Numbered from the stretch's first letter, positions 1 to 12,464 are shown. The stretch: DNA of 64,000 nucleotides from Prorocentrum cordatum (GCA_963575745.1 CAUYUJ010000689.1:17501-81500); one strand, 5' to 3'. Notes: generated by a model from the sequence alone, not told the origin. Program-made: numbers and translations.

Positions 1-1
1 T

Positions 2-3000
2 ATGGCGGAACAGCCAGGGGCGCAGCTGGCCCTGCTGGCTTCTTCGGGTAATGGCCGCCGCGCTCTGCTGTCTGCTGAAGCCGCGCCCCCGTTCGACATT
101 TGGATGAACGCATGCGATGATATCCACGAGCGTTTTGGCCGAGACACGCCAGAAGAGCAGCTGTTCGAGTTGTGCAATAAGTTTTGGTCCTTGCCAGATA
201 TGACATTACCTTTCTTCGGCGCGGGGAAGCCGTTGGTCTCTCGCCGTCCCCAGAACGACCGTGGAGATTACGGGTCGCGTGTAGGCCTCATGAAATCAAT
301 CCAGTCTCTGGGGCTCTTGCGGAACATTCGGTCGCCCCTGTTCTTGGTTGAGAAGTCAGCTGGGCAGGAGTATCTCAGCTGGCATTGGGCCACTACCATC
401 GAGGCGCTGTGCATGGCGTGCGAGACGACCCCCGAGAACAGATTGGTGGCGCACGCAGTGGCAGCGGGACTTCATCGCTGCAAAATCTACCATCCGAAGA
501 TCCCGAACGGCGCCGCCTAGTTCCTCAAGGAGTACGGCAACAAGGGCAATGACCACATCACGAAGAAGACGATCATGGAGTGCCACCGAGAGGCCACGAG
601 GATCGAGAAGGCTTGGGAGAGGCGCAAGAAAGATATGCAGTGGACGATCGCGAGCCTCACCTACGCCGTGCACGAGGAGAAGATGCACGAGTTCGCCTGC
701 TCAGTATTACCTGGCCGCTTCGATCGGCCTCGGCATTTCGAGGTGTGCTTGCACGTCGCCAAGGAGAGCCAGAAGGTCGTCATTGAGGGGGGGCCCGGCA
801 AAGGCTTCACCTGCTGGCAGGCTTTGAAGAAGGCCGTGAATGCGCACTGCGACTTGTCGCGCCCCGCCGCCTGTTCGTTCGCGAGTATCTTCGTCGACGT
901 CTACCGCGTCTTCCGAAAGCTTAGGGCCGAGCGCGCCGAGTACTTCGCTGATGTGTGCCTCCTGATGCTGCCGGTTGCTACACCCTTGAGGAAGCGCGTG
1001 CTCTTGCCGGGGGGCTTAGGCGCAGTCGCAGTGGCAAAGGTCGCCGAGGCCTCCATCGACGCGCTCCTCTTGGAGATGGACGACAGCAAAGAAAGCTCTC
1101 CACGATGCGGTGGCAGCCGCATCTGCGCTGGCTGCTGAAGAGCAACAGCAGCTGGTCATGGTGGCGAAGGGGGCGGAGGATGCGAATCAGGAGAAGCAGG
1201 GCAAGAAGGGCGAGGCCGAGACGAACAGCAAGGTTAACATTCAGAAGAAGAAGGCCAAGTCTTTGGAGAACCAGCCCCTCCTGGGTAAAGAAGATGGTGA
1301 GAAACAACTTCCTGGGCGTGCTCGACCAGACGATCAAGTGCATGGTAAAAGTGGACGCGTCGCAGCAGGAGCTCATCCGATCTTTTCGGTTCTGCGCTTT
1401 GGCTGGCGCCTTGGGCGAGAAGATGTCGGTCGTCGTCGGCGGAGCATCGAAGGATGTCAAGGGCTACTCCAAGTTGACGAAGGTCTACAAGACGCAATTG
1501 CACAAGTCGGCCGCACTTCAACCGAGGACGTCCGACCCAGACTTTCTCGCTGACCAGATCGGCGGGGGCGCAGGCGCGAAGTCGGCTGAGAGCACCGTGG
1601 GCCTGGCCATGAAGCTGACGGAGAATCTCGAGGAGGGGGCGCCGCTGCTACCCGACCTGGTGAAGTTCGCGAAGGTGCGGCGGTTTCGTTCGGGGTAGTT
1701 TTTTTGCAGTAGCAGGTGCAACGACAGCTCTTCGAAAGCATTTCGGGGGTAAGGGCCCTGGCGTTCCTGAGTTCTGAGAGTTACTCCACCGCGTCGCGCA
1801 CTTGCTGCTGCAAAACATCGCTGCGAACGAAATCGCTTGAAAGGGGAATTCGCTGGACAAGCCCGTGATCACGAGCGAGTTCGCGCCGCATGCCACCAAC
1901 GGCGTTATGATGTGCCTCGTGCGTTTGCTCGTCGAGAAGGGCGGGGCGTTTGTGAATGTCGGCGAGGTCATGAGACATTTGGTTAGTGGAGCGATGGGGT
2001 ACCTTCAGAATGCAGCACCGCCTGCATTTTTTTTTTTTTGTTTTGCGAGTACGCTTGGGCAGCTAGATACCGTCAGCTCGGAGTGCCGCTCGAAGGCCCT
2101 TGATGGGCCCCCGGCGGAGATCCACGAGGTGACCCCCTTGAAGATCAACCTGGAGATCGTTCGCTGCATGCGACACCGCTTTTTCGTTCGCATGCTGAGC
2201 TCAGTGGGGCCCATGAGCACGACGATTCGAGATGGCCCCAACGTAGTCGTTCGGACATAAGCGCCGCCGCTGCTGCTCAACGTTTCGAAGACCTTGACGA
2301 ACGCGCGCCCCAACGAGATAACGGCATCATCTGAATTACCGTTGGCGAGGTTGGAAGACACGCTCAAGATGACCTTCAGCGACCTGTCCAATCATGTTGC
2401 CGACAAGATAATCGAGTTCAGCAGCCACTGCGAGACGCATGACGGATCCCAGTGCATCAGCACGGGGAACGCGGTGGAGAACAATTTACAGAAGTTCACT
2501 ACCAAGCAGATGGATGAGTTCGTTGCCTCTGAGAAGCTGACGGGGGTCATGAAGCACGTTGGCAAGGGCATGGAGCTGTTCCCGAGCAAGCGGGTGGACG
2601 CCGTCGCAGAGATCATGACCCAGTACGACAAGAAGCATCCAGACCAGAAGATGGCGGCCTCTATCTTGGAGAATACGTGGGCCGCCATCGTGAACTCCCT
2701 CACTGTCGACATCTTGGGCGATCAGGGTGCTCCAGCTGACGCTGTGCCAGGTGCCCCTCCAGCCGGTGGCGCTGCGGTCTCTGCTTCTGCCACCGGCGCC
2801 GACGACAAGAAACAGAAGGGCGGCAAGTTCGAGATGACGGGGTGGTGGAACCAGACGCTGGCCACTGAGGGTGGGGTCGGCTCGGCGGACTCGTCGGTGC
2901 TCACGCGGGAGATCACTGCTCATCTTGAGTTGGCATTCTCTAAACTTCCACGCAGTGCTTCTCTTGAGAGAAGTGGGCGAGGACTTCGCAGCTGGCCTCA

Positions 3001-3480
3001 TGCACACTGCTACGATGGAGGCTTCAAAGAGCGGCACAGCAAAGGGTCTTCTTGACATGGCAAACATGCGCGCGTTGACTACTTACCTGCCCTTCTGGGG
3101 CGGGGTCGTGAGCGCCGCTGCGGCGGCGAACGTGTCCAATAACAACTGCTTACCGCTGGGGGGCTCGAACGGGTTGGGGCCTGCGTTGTCTCTTGACGGC
3201 GCGGCGGTGCAGAACGTAACAGTCCGACGCTTGCTTGGCGCGGCTGGTTCCCACCGTCCCGCAGAAGAAGGACGACGGCAAGGATGAGGAGGCGACGGCT
3301 ACGCCAGCCAAGAGGGCTCGGGCGACGACTCCGAAGAAGGAGCCGACGCGGGCGACGCGCAGGGTGAGCTTCCAGAAGAAGATCGAGATCACGATCGAGG
3401 GCAAGTCGTGCACGTGCGACTTGCCAGTGTTGGTGCACGCGGGGGGTTTCGCGCAGGCCCCATCGGGCTTGCATCCTCCA
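2..3480 (+). pseudogene. fragmented gene of unknown function, cut by the window edge
   Basis: I do not recognise this protein. Coding-like sequence runs through all three + frames. Frame 2 covers 2-1080 and has one in-frame TAG at 518-520, after which the text continues naturally (FLKEYGNKGND). It shifts near 1080 to a frame with an acidic/Gln/Lys-rich stretch (AAEEQQQLVMVAKGAED), then near 1280 to a third frame that ends at 1698. Coding resumes about 1850-2260, has a TAA at 2258-2260 and continues to about 2960, then shifts twice more. The last part, 3235-3460, is Lys/Arg-rich (KRARATTPKKEPTRATRRV), like a nuclear tail. A T-tract at 2028-2039 may lie in an intron. Alternatives are a pseudogene, an intron-containing gene or assembly indels. 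The N-terminus lies outside the window. Confidence 0.5.
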
Positions 3481-3517
3481 TTTTCCGGAGGAAACATGAT
3501 GAGAAAGAGGGGGAAGG

Positions 3518-3790
3518 ATGGGGGGGGGGGGGGGGGGGGGATGAGAAGTAGATTTAGGCCGTGGGCGTCTTCGCCAAGTGGGCGTTTTCAGAGGATGGCA
3601 AGGAAGGGGGGGGGGGGGGAAGGGGGAAGGAGGGGGGGGGGGGGGGGGGAGGAGGAGGAAGAGGAAGGAGGAGGAGGGGGGGGGAGGAGGAGGGGGGGGA
3701 GATGGGAGCAGGGGGGCAAGGAGGAGGAGGAGGAGGGGGGGGAGGAGGGGGGAGGGGGGGGGGACTCAGGCCCCCCCCCCCCCCCCCGTC
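3518..3790. repeat. G-rich homopolymer and GGA tract
   Basis: Runs of G up to about 20 alternate with GGA/GAA, followed by a C run at 3771-3787. ORFs crossing it on both strands are poly-Gly, Glu or Pro shadows. G runs of this kind could form quadruplexes and are also prone to assembly length errors. Confidence 0.9.
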
Positions 3791-3799
3791 GGCCCGAGA

Positions 3800-5300
3800 G
3801 GGCGACCGGGCGAAGGTGTTCAAGGGGCCCGTCAACTTCGAGCTGGCCAGCGCCAGCTCTGGCAGGGGCGGGCGATCTTCCAAGGTGGGGTTCGTTCGCC
3901 TCTGAGCGGGCGGGCATGCGAGCAGGCTCAACGCGAGATCTTGGAGGGGGGCCCCCTTCCAGGATGGGCAGTCTGGAAAAAAAAAGAAACGGGGCGAAAG
4001 CATCATCCAGTTGCGCTGCCGCGCGATTCCGTCGCAGCGCTCGGGCGTGATATTATGAATGAGGGGACTGAGTAAAGTGATGTGAATATGTGCGTATGTA
4101 GTTATGTTTTATACGCCTTAGTGATGAGATATTGTTGCAAATGTGTAGGTGTTGTTGAATCGTGCGCGTCGTTGCTGCTTCGATCGCATGCTATATGCGT
4201 TGTATAGCGATGTAGATGGGGTGGGTGGAACGTTAAAATGTTGCTGAGTCGGGCCCAATGGCAATGCCGATATGGCAATGTAAAGCGCAATTGTAGCGGA
4301 AACAAACATCTTTACGCATCGAAGCGTTGGCGTTTATCAACACCCAATGACCCCCTGCCAGCAAGTGCAACACAGCCCCAGAACACAGCCCAGGACCCCA
4401 GGACCCCCCCCCCCCCCCCCCCCAATGTCAACACTTCCCGCGGCTGAAACGCAGACGTTAGCCTTTGCCCACTTGTTTGGCCCCGGAGGCCCCAGGGCAC
4501 CTCTAATTTGCAACTCGTGGCCGGAATTGGAAATGGCCAGAATTGCAAATGACCGCCCTCTAACAATTGCACTGCCGGCCGACGGTTGGCACAGCAGCCG
4601 CCCGCCCCGATAATGGCCGCCAAGAGCCCCCGGGCGAACGACCCGTGTTCCGACGACGGCGTCCTTTCCCAGGGGGCCGTGCAGTCGGGCAACGGGCCTC
4701 TGCGGGGCCGCGGGCCTCAGCCCGTTTTTCTCGCCCGTCGTCGCACGTCTTGCTGGGCTCCTCTCGCGCGCGGGGCCCTGCTCCAGGGGTCGGGGTCTAC
4801 CGCCCCCCGCCCTCGGCGCCCATCTTTTTATCAGCCTGGGGCAGATCCCTATCCCCATGCTGGGCACCTCCTCATCGCGATGCCGATCTTAAGGATCTCC
4901 TTATTTTTTTGAAGGCGGACCCCTAAGATTGTCATCGCCTATTGGCGCGTCAATCTTAGGGATAGGGCTGCGTTCGAGGTTGGTAATCTTTTCCCGTGTA
5001 TGCTGCCGTCCGCTCCGCTGCGGGGGGGGGGCCGCGCCTGGCCGGCGCCCCTGGCGACCGCCCCCTCGGTCGCCGTGGGCCTGGCCAGGCCGGCCCGCAG
5101 CTCCGCGAGGCACCCCGCGAGAGGTGCGCGTTGCCAGCGCAGGAGGCCCCGCCTTGGACTTGAAGGCAAGGCGCTTCCTTCCCGATTCCATCCCCCGGCT
5201 GCGGGGGCAGCGAGTGAGCAGAAATCGAGGATCAGCACGTTCGTGCCTGTGCAGTATGTGACGTGTTCGAGGCTGACAAATCACCTTTGGAGACGATTTG
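3800..5300. other. intergenic stretch without a recognisable gene
   Basis: No ORF here has credible protein texture. The stretch holds a C run near 4398-4422, several GGCCCCGGAGGCCCC-type inverted words, and the short stem-loop listed separately at 4921-4961. Confidence 0.5.
4921..4961. repeat. perfect 11-bp inverted repeat
   Basis: CCCTAAGATTG (4921-4931) and CAATCTTAGGG (4951-4961) are perfect complements around a 19-nt loop. No gene end is nearby, so a termination role is not supported. It could be the core of a small foldback element. Confidence 0.7.
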
Positions 5301-5619
5301 ACGTCCTCGGGGGCCCCGCGACTGCGGCGAAGCCCTCGCTGGGTTTTATTCGGTGGATGACGTCGAAACCGCCCTCTTCTGTGTGCCCAATTTCAAGAGC
5401 GCCCAAATTATGAAGTGGAGCGACCCTACCGCCCCCTCTTCTTCCTTTTTCAGGGCCACGCGCTCACCCGGGAGGCGCGGCGGCAGAACCGTGGAAACTT
5501 GGAACCCACCAGCTTTGCCAACAATTGCGCGGAGTCTTCCAAACCAGTCAAGCGCGCGGCCGCACGGCGCGGCGCTTTAAGGACGGGCAGACCGCGTCGC
5601 TCGGAAGCCGAAGGGGAAC

Positions 5620-7106
5620 GGGACAAGCGCAAGGGGCCATCGCATAACAATATATAGTATTGGGTGTATGGGCAAGGTTATCAAAATGCCATTATGATGC
5701 CTAAGCTACGGGCTACCGCCAGCAAGCTATCTGTCACGCAATTTGGGGCGCTCAATGGACGATCCACCCGGGGCGCCATTGTCGTGGTTGACGAGATTCT
5801 ACGCCGCTTCCGCGCCTCTCTTAAAGGACACCCAGATCTGGCACTCTGTCCTGGCTGCGGTTCTTCTGGGTCTGACGAAGGCTTTCGATTTGAAACCTCG
5901 TGAGCAAGTTTGGTTTGCGGTGGAGCGGCTAGCTGTAGGTCGCGGGCCCCGGCTCACTGCCGAGGAGCTCTATGGCGGAATTTGCTGCGTTGTGCGCGAC
6001 CACCGCGCCTCAACCAACCGCGCCGACAACTATGTGTGACAGAAGAGTTCGGCAAGGTATCGTTGCAGGTTTTTTATCTGAAAAAAATGCCGTCCACGAT
6101 GTGGTTACCAGCAACATATGTCATGCTATTCGCGAAGCAGAGTTTAGGGGAGTCCAAGTACAATGCGACCCTGTCTTCAACAGCTATCGGCTTTCAATCA
6201 ATTTCAATTTCGATGTGACTGCCAAGGTAGATGTTTCATAGGTCGTGCTCATGGACGTGATCGGTCTCGTTGCGGTGTTTGGTTCGACCCGGTCACCGCT
6301 TTTCTTCCGTGCATGCAGCAGTCTGTCAAAGATACGGGCCTCAAGCTGAACACCCCGAACCAACGCGCCCATTGCGATTTCGGGCGAGGTGTGCCGCCGG
6401 ACGAGGGAAGCTGTCGCAAACAGGGGCGTGGAAATTCGCGCGGCACAGCAAGATGGTCAGCGCTGGGCCCTCCGCGCGACTCCGACCGTCAAATTTCTCG
6501 GGGCGCGGCTTAGCGCGACTGGGCCCGTGACCGAAGTGATGTCAGCTCGGCTGCAAGTTGCAAATGCGGCGTGCGGTCGTCTGGCGCAGCGGGTCCTCAA
6601 GGGCAGTTTGAGCGTTGGGCCCAAAGCAAGGCTGCGGCGCTCGCTGGTAGGATCAATCGCATGCTTTAGAGATCGCGGTGCCGACGAAGACTGACCTAAA
6701 TCGATTAGAAAGGTGGCAGAACCGGAAGCTGCGACGTCTTCTGAAACCGCCAGCTTTCATACATTATGTACCCAACGTGGGCATGCGTAAAAAAGGTAAA
6801 GTCCATTCCGTTGCATCTACATTATTTTTAGGCGTTCGAACTGGTGGCAGGAGGCCGCCGTTCCAGGCGCAGTTCTTTCCGTGCCCCGCTACGATCCCGC
6901 GCTCGCTGTCAGGGCCGTCAGCTTCGGAAAGTTACCGTTCGAAGTGGACTCGCGTCTGGGCCCATTATGGGCGCTTGGCCTTGCTGCAGTCTGATCTCGC
7001 GTGCTTGTGGGGCACGGCCTCTGCCCAAATCAACGCCGAGGCACCTGCGTTAACTATCGCTGCTGAGCGTCCGTGGCTGGCGCGGTTGGCCAATTTGCCC
7101 TTCTGA
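5620..7106 (+). mobile_element. decayed non-LTR retrotransposon reverse transcriptase
   Basis: Pieces of a LINE-type reverse transcriptase are spread over all three frames in the correct order. A QFGALNGRSTRGAI block near 5740-5790 matches the region before RT motif A. LLGLTKAFD near 5865-5890 matches motif A (the aspartate of TKAFD). VKFLGARLSATGP near 6490-6530 matches the thumb-side FLG block. LERWQNRKLRRLLK near 6700-6740 matches the conserved C-terminal Arg-rich block. I did not find a convincing YADD (motif C) and saw no endonuclease domain. Several frameshifts and stops show that this copy is dead and 5'-truncated. Such RT relics are common in dinoflagellate genomes. Confidence 0.75.
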
Positions 7107-7134
7107 CTGGTCCACCACGGGGGGGCATCATATT

Positions 7135-7262
7135 AAGGATCTGCGGAGTCGCTGACATCATCACCTCACCGTCGTTATCGTCATCGCCGTCATCATGACC
7201 AGCATCGCCATCATCGTCATCACCATCATCATCATCACCATCATCATTATCATCATCCACAG
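7135..7262. repeat. imperfect CAT/ATC trinucleotide repeat
   Basis: Runs of CATCATCACC and ATCGTCATC fill the stretch after the reverse transcriptase relic. The same kind of repeat recurs inside the duplicated blocks at 10.03-10.21 and 14.47-14.65 kb. Confidence 0.85.
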
Positions 7263-7559
7263 CGGTTTCGGCTCTCGGACGCGAGTAGATCGCTTTTCGC
7301 GCTCCTCCCAAACCGCGAGCGTTGTGTCGCTGCCTCTGGCGCGGGTTCAGATGTCTGGAGAGTCTGAGTCAGAGGCGGGCTCGGTTGGGCGTGGTCGCAT
7401 GCTGCGGCCTGCGGCTGAGCGTTGGTGCTGGATCGTGGAGAGCCTGCTCAGGATCCGGCGTCTTCAACGAATCTGGGGGCACCTTGGACAGTTCTTGCAG
7501 ATCGTGGCAGCGACGACTCTACGAGAGCGACTTCGAAAGCTGCTACCCCCTGAGAAGCA

Positions 7560-8190
7560 GAAGAAGAAGTAATGGCGACTCAGCGCGCCGCTTGTGCTGC
7601 GAGCGCGGCGAGCTTCGGAAATCCAGGTTGGCGGAAGCGGGCAGTTGCTTCCAGCTGCTTCTGGCGCGGGGAACGCTGCCTCTGGCGCGGGCAGGGGGGG
7701 GGCCACTGCGACGACGAGGAGACGGCGCCGGGAGCGTCGACTGATCCAGGCTGCCAGCTCACTGATCCAGTGAGAGGCAGCCTGAAGATGAAGAACACTG
7801 ATCCAGGCTGCTTCTGGCGCTGATATCTTTTCTGTCACACAGCAATGGCTTGCAGGCTGCCTCTGGCGCTTTTTTCGTTTGGCGCAGGGTTCTCCAGACT
7901 AGGGCCCCGTACTGGGTGCTCTCTGCGCCGCTGGTGCGCAGCGTGCCGCGGTAAAAGAAGTTTGGCTCATGCTCTGCCGCTGCTGCCAGCTGCTGCTGCT
8001 GCTGCTCCGCCTCCTCTAGCTTCTCCTGCTGCTGCTCCTGCGACATACTGCCTCTGGCGAGGATGACGAAGAGTAGGCGACGCACTTCCTCTGGCGCGCC
8101 CCCCTTGCCACGCGAGTGATCTCTCGAGCGCTCGCTTCCGAGAGGGGCCTAGTGGCATCGGCTCTGAGGGGTGAGTTCTCGCAGAAGTTG
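7560..8190 (+). repeat. duplicated gene-tail module, copy 1
   Basis: The block begins with a relic of the C-terminus of the gene at 49212 (shared CDDEETAP-like segment, then CTGATCCAGGCTGCC). It continues with the ATGGCTTGCAGGCTGCC block, a Ctg-rich stretch, GAGGATGACGAAGAGTAG, and the segment that ends TGGCATCGGCTCTGAGGGG. Nearly the same order occurs at 49.8-50.27 kb, and parts recur at 24.9 and 44.97 kb. The sequence from 7262 to 7560 has no clear gene, but one frame reads continuously to 7572. Confidence 0.75.
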
Positions 8191-8309
8191 TTTGACTGAC
8201 TTTTTGCCGCGCGTGACGCCCATGCGCGGAATTCTCAGTTCGGTGATGTGGGCCCCCGCCGCTGCTGCCATCGCCGCAGGTCTCGCCAGTCACGATCTCG
8301 CCTCGATAT

Positions 8310-8615
8310 CGCCCCCGACGACTCTCCGACTCCCCGACGACTTCCCGACGACTCCCCGACTCTCCGACTCCCCGGCTCCCCGACTCCCCGACTCCCCGAC
8401 CGACCCCCCGGCCCCCTGACTCCCCGACTCCGCCGATTCCGACTCCCCGACAACTCCCGGACTCTCCGACGACTCCCCGACCCCCCGACCCCCCGACTCC
8501 CCGACCCCCCGACTTCCCGACTCCGCGACTCCCCGATTATCCGACTCCGCTCCCCGTCTCCGACTCGCCGACTCCCCGACCCCCCGACTCCCCGACCCCC
8601 CGACTCCCCAAGATG
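8310..8615 (+). repeat. GACTCCCC minisatellite, copy 1
   Basis: An imperfect 8-9-bp repeat, GACTCCCC(GA) with GACGACTCTCC variants, fills this stretch. It follows a GTTTGACTGACTTTTTGCCGC segment that also precedes the related array at 25.1 kb, so the two belong to one larger duplicated block. Confidence 0.85.
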
Positions 8616-8793
8616 GCGCCATAGGAAGGCCCCGCGCGTCATCGCAGCCTCATCGGCCCAAGCGGGCCTCTGAGCCTCAGCCGCTGCCTCTCATCCCTGG
8701 CGAAGACTCTCAGCCTCAGCCGCTGCCTTTGGCGCGCCCCCCCCCTCGACCGAGACGCCGCGGGCCGTGCGCGCGGGGCCGGCCGCTCCCACG

Positions 8794-9534
8794 ATGCAGG
8801 CCTTCCTCGCTGCGTGGCTGGGCGAGCTGTCCGCGATGGACGCCCTGCGCCTCTGCGCCGCGTGCAGGAGCGCGCGCGAGGCCCTCGGCGCGGACGGCGT
8901 GGCCGCGGCGGCGTTCGCGGCGACGCGCCCCTGGAGGGCGAACCTGGCAGGCAGCTTGCGCCTGTGGCGCAGGGCGTGGGAAGCCTGTTCCAACGCTTCG
9001 TGCGCGCTCGGCCTGCGCGGCGGGGCCTGGCTCAAGACGGCAACGGTGATTCCGGCGACCGCGGCGAATTCCCCCCGCCGAACCGACGCTGCTGTTGCTT
9101 TGGAGTTGGCTTCTGCTGGAGCACTAGCGGCAAACGGTATTAGTATGTTGCCTTTTCGAACCTCACTTCTGGCAGGGAAGGTAATCGCCGTCCTTCTCGT
9201 CTCTGGCAAGGACGCTAGGATCGACCCATTGAGCGGTTCCTGCGAAGTGGAATTGCAGATGCTCGTTCTTTTCGAAGACTCGCAGTTTGGTGCTGCGATC
9301 GTCGCCCCTTGGCGGACCGGCCAGGTGCAGCTGGCTCCCAACCCGCTAGACGTGTGCGACACAGTCCTCGCCGACGTTTTCGACATATGCCTTTTGGTCC
9401 CTCAGGCTCAGAAGCGTGGCCCCTCATGGTTCAAGCTCTTTGGTCCCTGCCATGGCATTTCCTTTAGCTTGGAAGGGGCTGTTATCTGGTATGAAGCGCG
9501 TGGCTCGAGATGGGGAAGCCTGCGATCATTTTGA
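8794..9534 (+). CDS. F-box-like small protein (tentative)
   Basis: The ORF from this ATG encodes about 246 residues; an in-frame ATG 27 nt upstream is also possible. Residues 1-30 read MQAFLAAWLGELSAMDALRL followed by CAACRSAREAL, an F-box-like helical start that would bind Skp1 in a ubiquitin ligase. An Ala/Arg-rich stretch follows, then an aliphatic region (AGKVIAVLLVSGKDARIDPL) and an aromatic tail. The rest matches nothing I know. No intron is needed. F-box assignment rests on pattern only and the ORF could be truncated, since the Trp-rich end (SRWGSLRSF) resembles a frame switch. Short 14-nt elements lie just upstream (8722) and downstream (9709). Confidence 0.45.
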   Translation: MQAFLAAWLGELSAMDALRLCAACRSAREALGADGVAAAAFAATRPWRANLAGSLRLWRRAWEACSNASCALGLRGGAWLKTATVIPATAANSPRRTDAAVALELASAGALAANGISMLPFRTSLLAGKVIAVLLVSGKDARIDPLSGSCEVELQMLVLFEDSQFGAAIVAPWRTGQVQLAPNPLDVCDTVLADVFDICLLVPQAQKRGPSWFKLFGPCHGISFSLEGAVIWYEARGSRWGSLRSF

Positions 9535-9734
9535 ATTCGCAGTTTGGTGCGACTCAGTCTCTCTAGCAACCGGGCGCTGGCGGGAGGCGCCGCCTTTGGC
9601 CGAGGTCCAGGGCGAGCGCGAGATCGCCCTGGAAGGGATGCTGACGAGGTCGGCGCTGAGGATGCCGGAAAGGATGCTGACGAGGTTAACTCACGAGTGA
9701 TGGGGGGGCCCTGCCTCTGGCGGGAGAGAGCGAT

Positions 9735-10505
9735 TGAGGCTGTTCAGTGAGTGAGCGGCGGTCCAGGCCTTTTTCTCTGTGGTCGCGGGTGAGTGACTGA
9801 TTCAGTCCTTGCTCTTGCTAAGGCGATAGGGTGCCCACCGCGCCTTTTCCACTGCGCGCTGGGGCTCAGCTGCTGCTCGCACTGATGGCTGCTCGTTCCT
9901 GGCCGAACCTAGGCCTTGCCTAGGCCTCTGGCGTGGCCGAGTCATTGCCTCTGGCGCGCCGCTGCCTCTGGTGCGCCTTCTGAGGCCAAGGCGGCGTCGC
10001 GGCAGCTCGCGCCGCGACGCTTGCGAGCGGAAAAAGACGTCGTCGTCATCGCCGCCATCGTAGTAGGCGCCATCATGACCACCCATATCATCAGCACAAT
10101 CAGCGACATCATGACCACCGACACCATGGCCATCGTCATCATGACCCCTGACATCATGACCACCGACATCATGACCATCGTCATCATGACCACCGACATC
10201 ATCTCAATCCTCAGCTTCGCTCCCGCCGCCGTCATTGACCACCGACCATGGTCGTGCTCGTCGTGCTGTAGTAGTCGCCATCATCACCACCGACCTTTGT
10301 CGTGTTTAGTTTTCTCCTGGGTCGTGTTTAGCACGGCGCCAATGCTCTACCCTGGCTTGCCGAAGGCATGATGACGAAAATGAAGATGATGACAATGATG
10401 GCGATGATGGTTGTGATGATGGTGATGACGATGCTGACGGTGACATGCATATAAGACCCTAGGAAATGACGATGATGGTGAGGACGACGCTGACGATGCT
10501 GCTGA
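9735..10505 (+). repeat. segmental duplication, copy 1
   Basis: This block is strongly similar to 14165-14985. Shared landmarks in order are the GTGAGTGACTGATT segment, GCTAAGGCGATAGGGTGCCC, CTTGCCTAGGCCTCTGGCG, a CATCATGACCACCGAC array, GACCATGGTCGTG, a short TTTAGTTTTCTCCTGGGTCG, and a GATGATGGTGAGGACG end. In both copies the 21-bp satellite starts directly after. No gene is supported inside it. Confidence 0.85.
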
Positions 10506-10509
10506 GGAA

Positions 10510-12255
10510 AACTACTAGACGAGACCCTGGGAAAACCAAACAGGACCTTAGCAAAACTAAGCAAGACCCTAGGAAAACAAGACAAGGCCCAAACGAGACC
10601 CTAGGAAAACTAAACAGGACCCTACCAAAACTAAACGAGACCGTAGGAACATTAAAGAGGACCCTCGCAATACTAAACGATACCCTTGGCCAAATTAACA
10701 CAGCCCTACCACAATCAAACGAGACCCGAGGAAAACTAAACAGTACCCTCGCAAAACCAAACAAGACCCAAGGACAACTAAACAGGACCCTAGCAAAAGT
10801 ACACGAGACCCTCGGACAACTACACGGGACCCTACCAAAACTAAACGAGACCTTCGGACAACTAAACAGGACCCTGCCGATACTAAACGAGACCCTAGGA
10901 AAATTAAACAGGACCCGGCCAACACTAAGCGAGAACCTAGCAAAACTAAACAGGACCTTAGCAAAACTAAGCGAGACCCTAGGACAACTAAGCAGGAGCC
11001 TAGCAAAACTAAACGAGACCTTGGGAAAACTAAACAGGACCCTACCACAACTAAACGAGACCCTCGGAAACCTAAGCACGGCCCTAGGGCAACTAAACGA
11101 GACCATAGGACAACTAGACAAGATCCTAGGACAACTAAACGAGACCGCGGGAAAATTAAACAGGACCCTCGCACATTTTTTTACGGGGCCCTAGGAAAAC
11201 TAAACAGGACCCTGCCAGAATTAAACGAAACCTCAGGAAAACTAAACAGGACCCTGCCAAAATTAAACGAGACCCTAGGACAACTAAACATGGCCCTGCC
11301 AAAACTAAACGAGACCCGCGGAAAACTAAACAGGACTCTAGAACAATTACACGAGTCCCTAGGACAACTAAACAGGACCTTGCCAAAACCAACGAGACCC
11401 TAGGACAACTAAACAGGACCTTAGCAAACGTAAACAATACCCTAGGACAACTAAACAGGACCCTAGCAAAAGTAAACGAGACCCTAGGACAACTAAACAT
11501 GACCCTAGCAAAACTAAACGAGACCTTAGGACAACTAAGCAGGAATTCGCCAAAACTAATCGAGACCATGGGAAAACTAAACATGACCCCGCCAAAACTA
11601 AACGGGACCCTAGGAAATAACCGGACACTGTCAGTGACCCTAGCACAACTAAACGAGACCCTAGGACAACTAAACAGTACCCAGCCAAAACTAAATGAGA
11701 CCCTCGGACAACTAAACAGGACCCTGCCAACACTAAACGAGACCCTAGGACAACTAAACATGACCTTAGCAAAACTAAACGAGACCCTAGGACAACTAAG
11801 CAGGAGCCTAGCAACACTAAACGAGACCTTAGGACCACTAAACAGGACCCTCGCAAAACTGAACGAATCCCTAGGACAACTAGGCAGGACCCTGCCCAAA
11901 CTAACCGAGACCATAGGACATTTAAACAGGACCCTGGCAAAACTAAACAAGACCTAAGGACAATTGAACAGGGCCCTACCAACACTAAGCGGGACCCTAG
12001 GACAACTGAACATGACCTTGCCAAAGCTAAACGAGACCCTAGGACAACTAAACATGACCCTAGCAAAACTAAACGAGACCCTAGGCAAACTAAGCAGGAC
12101 CCTAGCAAAAGTAAACGAGACCCTAGGGCAACTAAGCAGGACCCGAGCAAAACTAAACGGGACCCTACCAAAACTAAACAGGACCCTGCCAACATTAAGC
12201 GAGACCCCAGGACAACTAAACAGGACCTTAGGACAACTAATCGAGATCCTCTGAT
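10510..12255 (+). repeat. 21-bp satellite array 1
   Basis: About 80 imperfect 21-bp units of the type CTAAACGAGACCCTAGG plus ACAA or AAAA. Units often alternate as GAGACC and CAGGACC forms, giving a 42-bp higher-order pattern. Because 21 is a multiple of three, several frames on both strands stay open for hundreds of codons. The + frames read LNETLGQ/LNRTLAK or KRDPRTTKQDP, and the minus frames read GSRLVLLGSCLVVL. I treat these as repeat translations, not as proven genes. Confidence 0.95.
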
Positions 12256-12464
12256 ACTTACCCTGGCGACGTACCCGACCCCTGCGCAAACGCGGGGCGC
12301 AAATAGTTTAGGACACTCTATAAAATGGGCAATGGCGGAACGAGGGTTACATATGTCAGCAGACGGAATCCGGGACACTCGCAGGACACTGGCTACAGGG
12401 CAAGGACTAGATAAAGCTGATTAGTTACAATCCCTGAGCAACCGTAAGCACTTCGAAGGCGGGG

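Noticed and set aside
3518-4006. Gly- and Pro-rich ORFs over the G tract
   Set aside because: Low-complexity shadows present in all frames.
6230-6330. Reverse transcriptase motif C (YADD)
   Set aside because: VDVS near 6225-6240 and VVLMDVIGLV after it are suggestive, but the catalytic Asp pair is not present in any frame.
11156-12378. Long minus-strand ORFs (up to 336 codons) reading SRLVLLGSCLVVLG, apparently membrane proteins
   Set aside because: They lie wholly in the 21-bp array. A unit divisible by three and lacking stops opens several frames on both strands at once.
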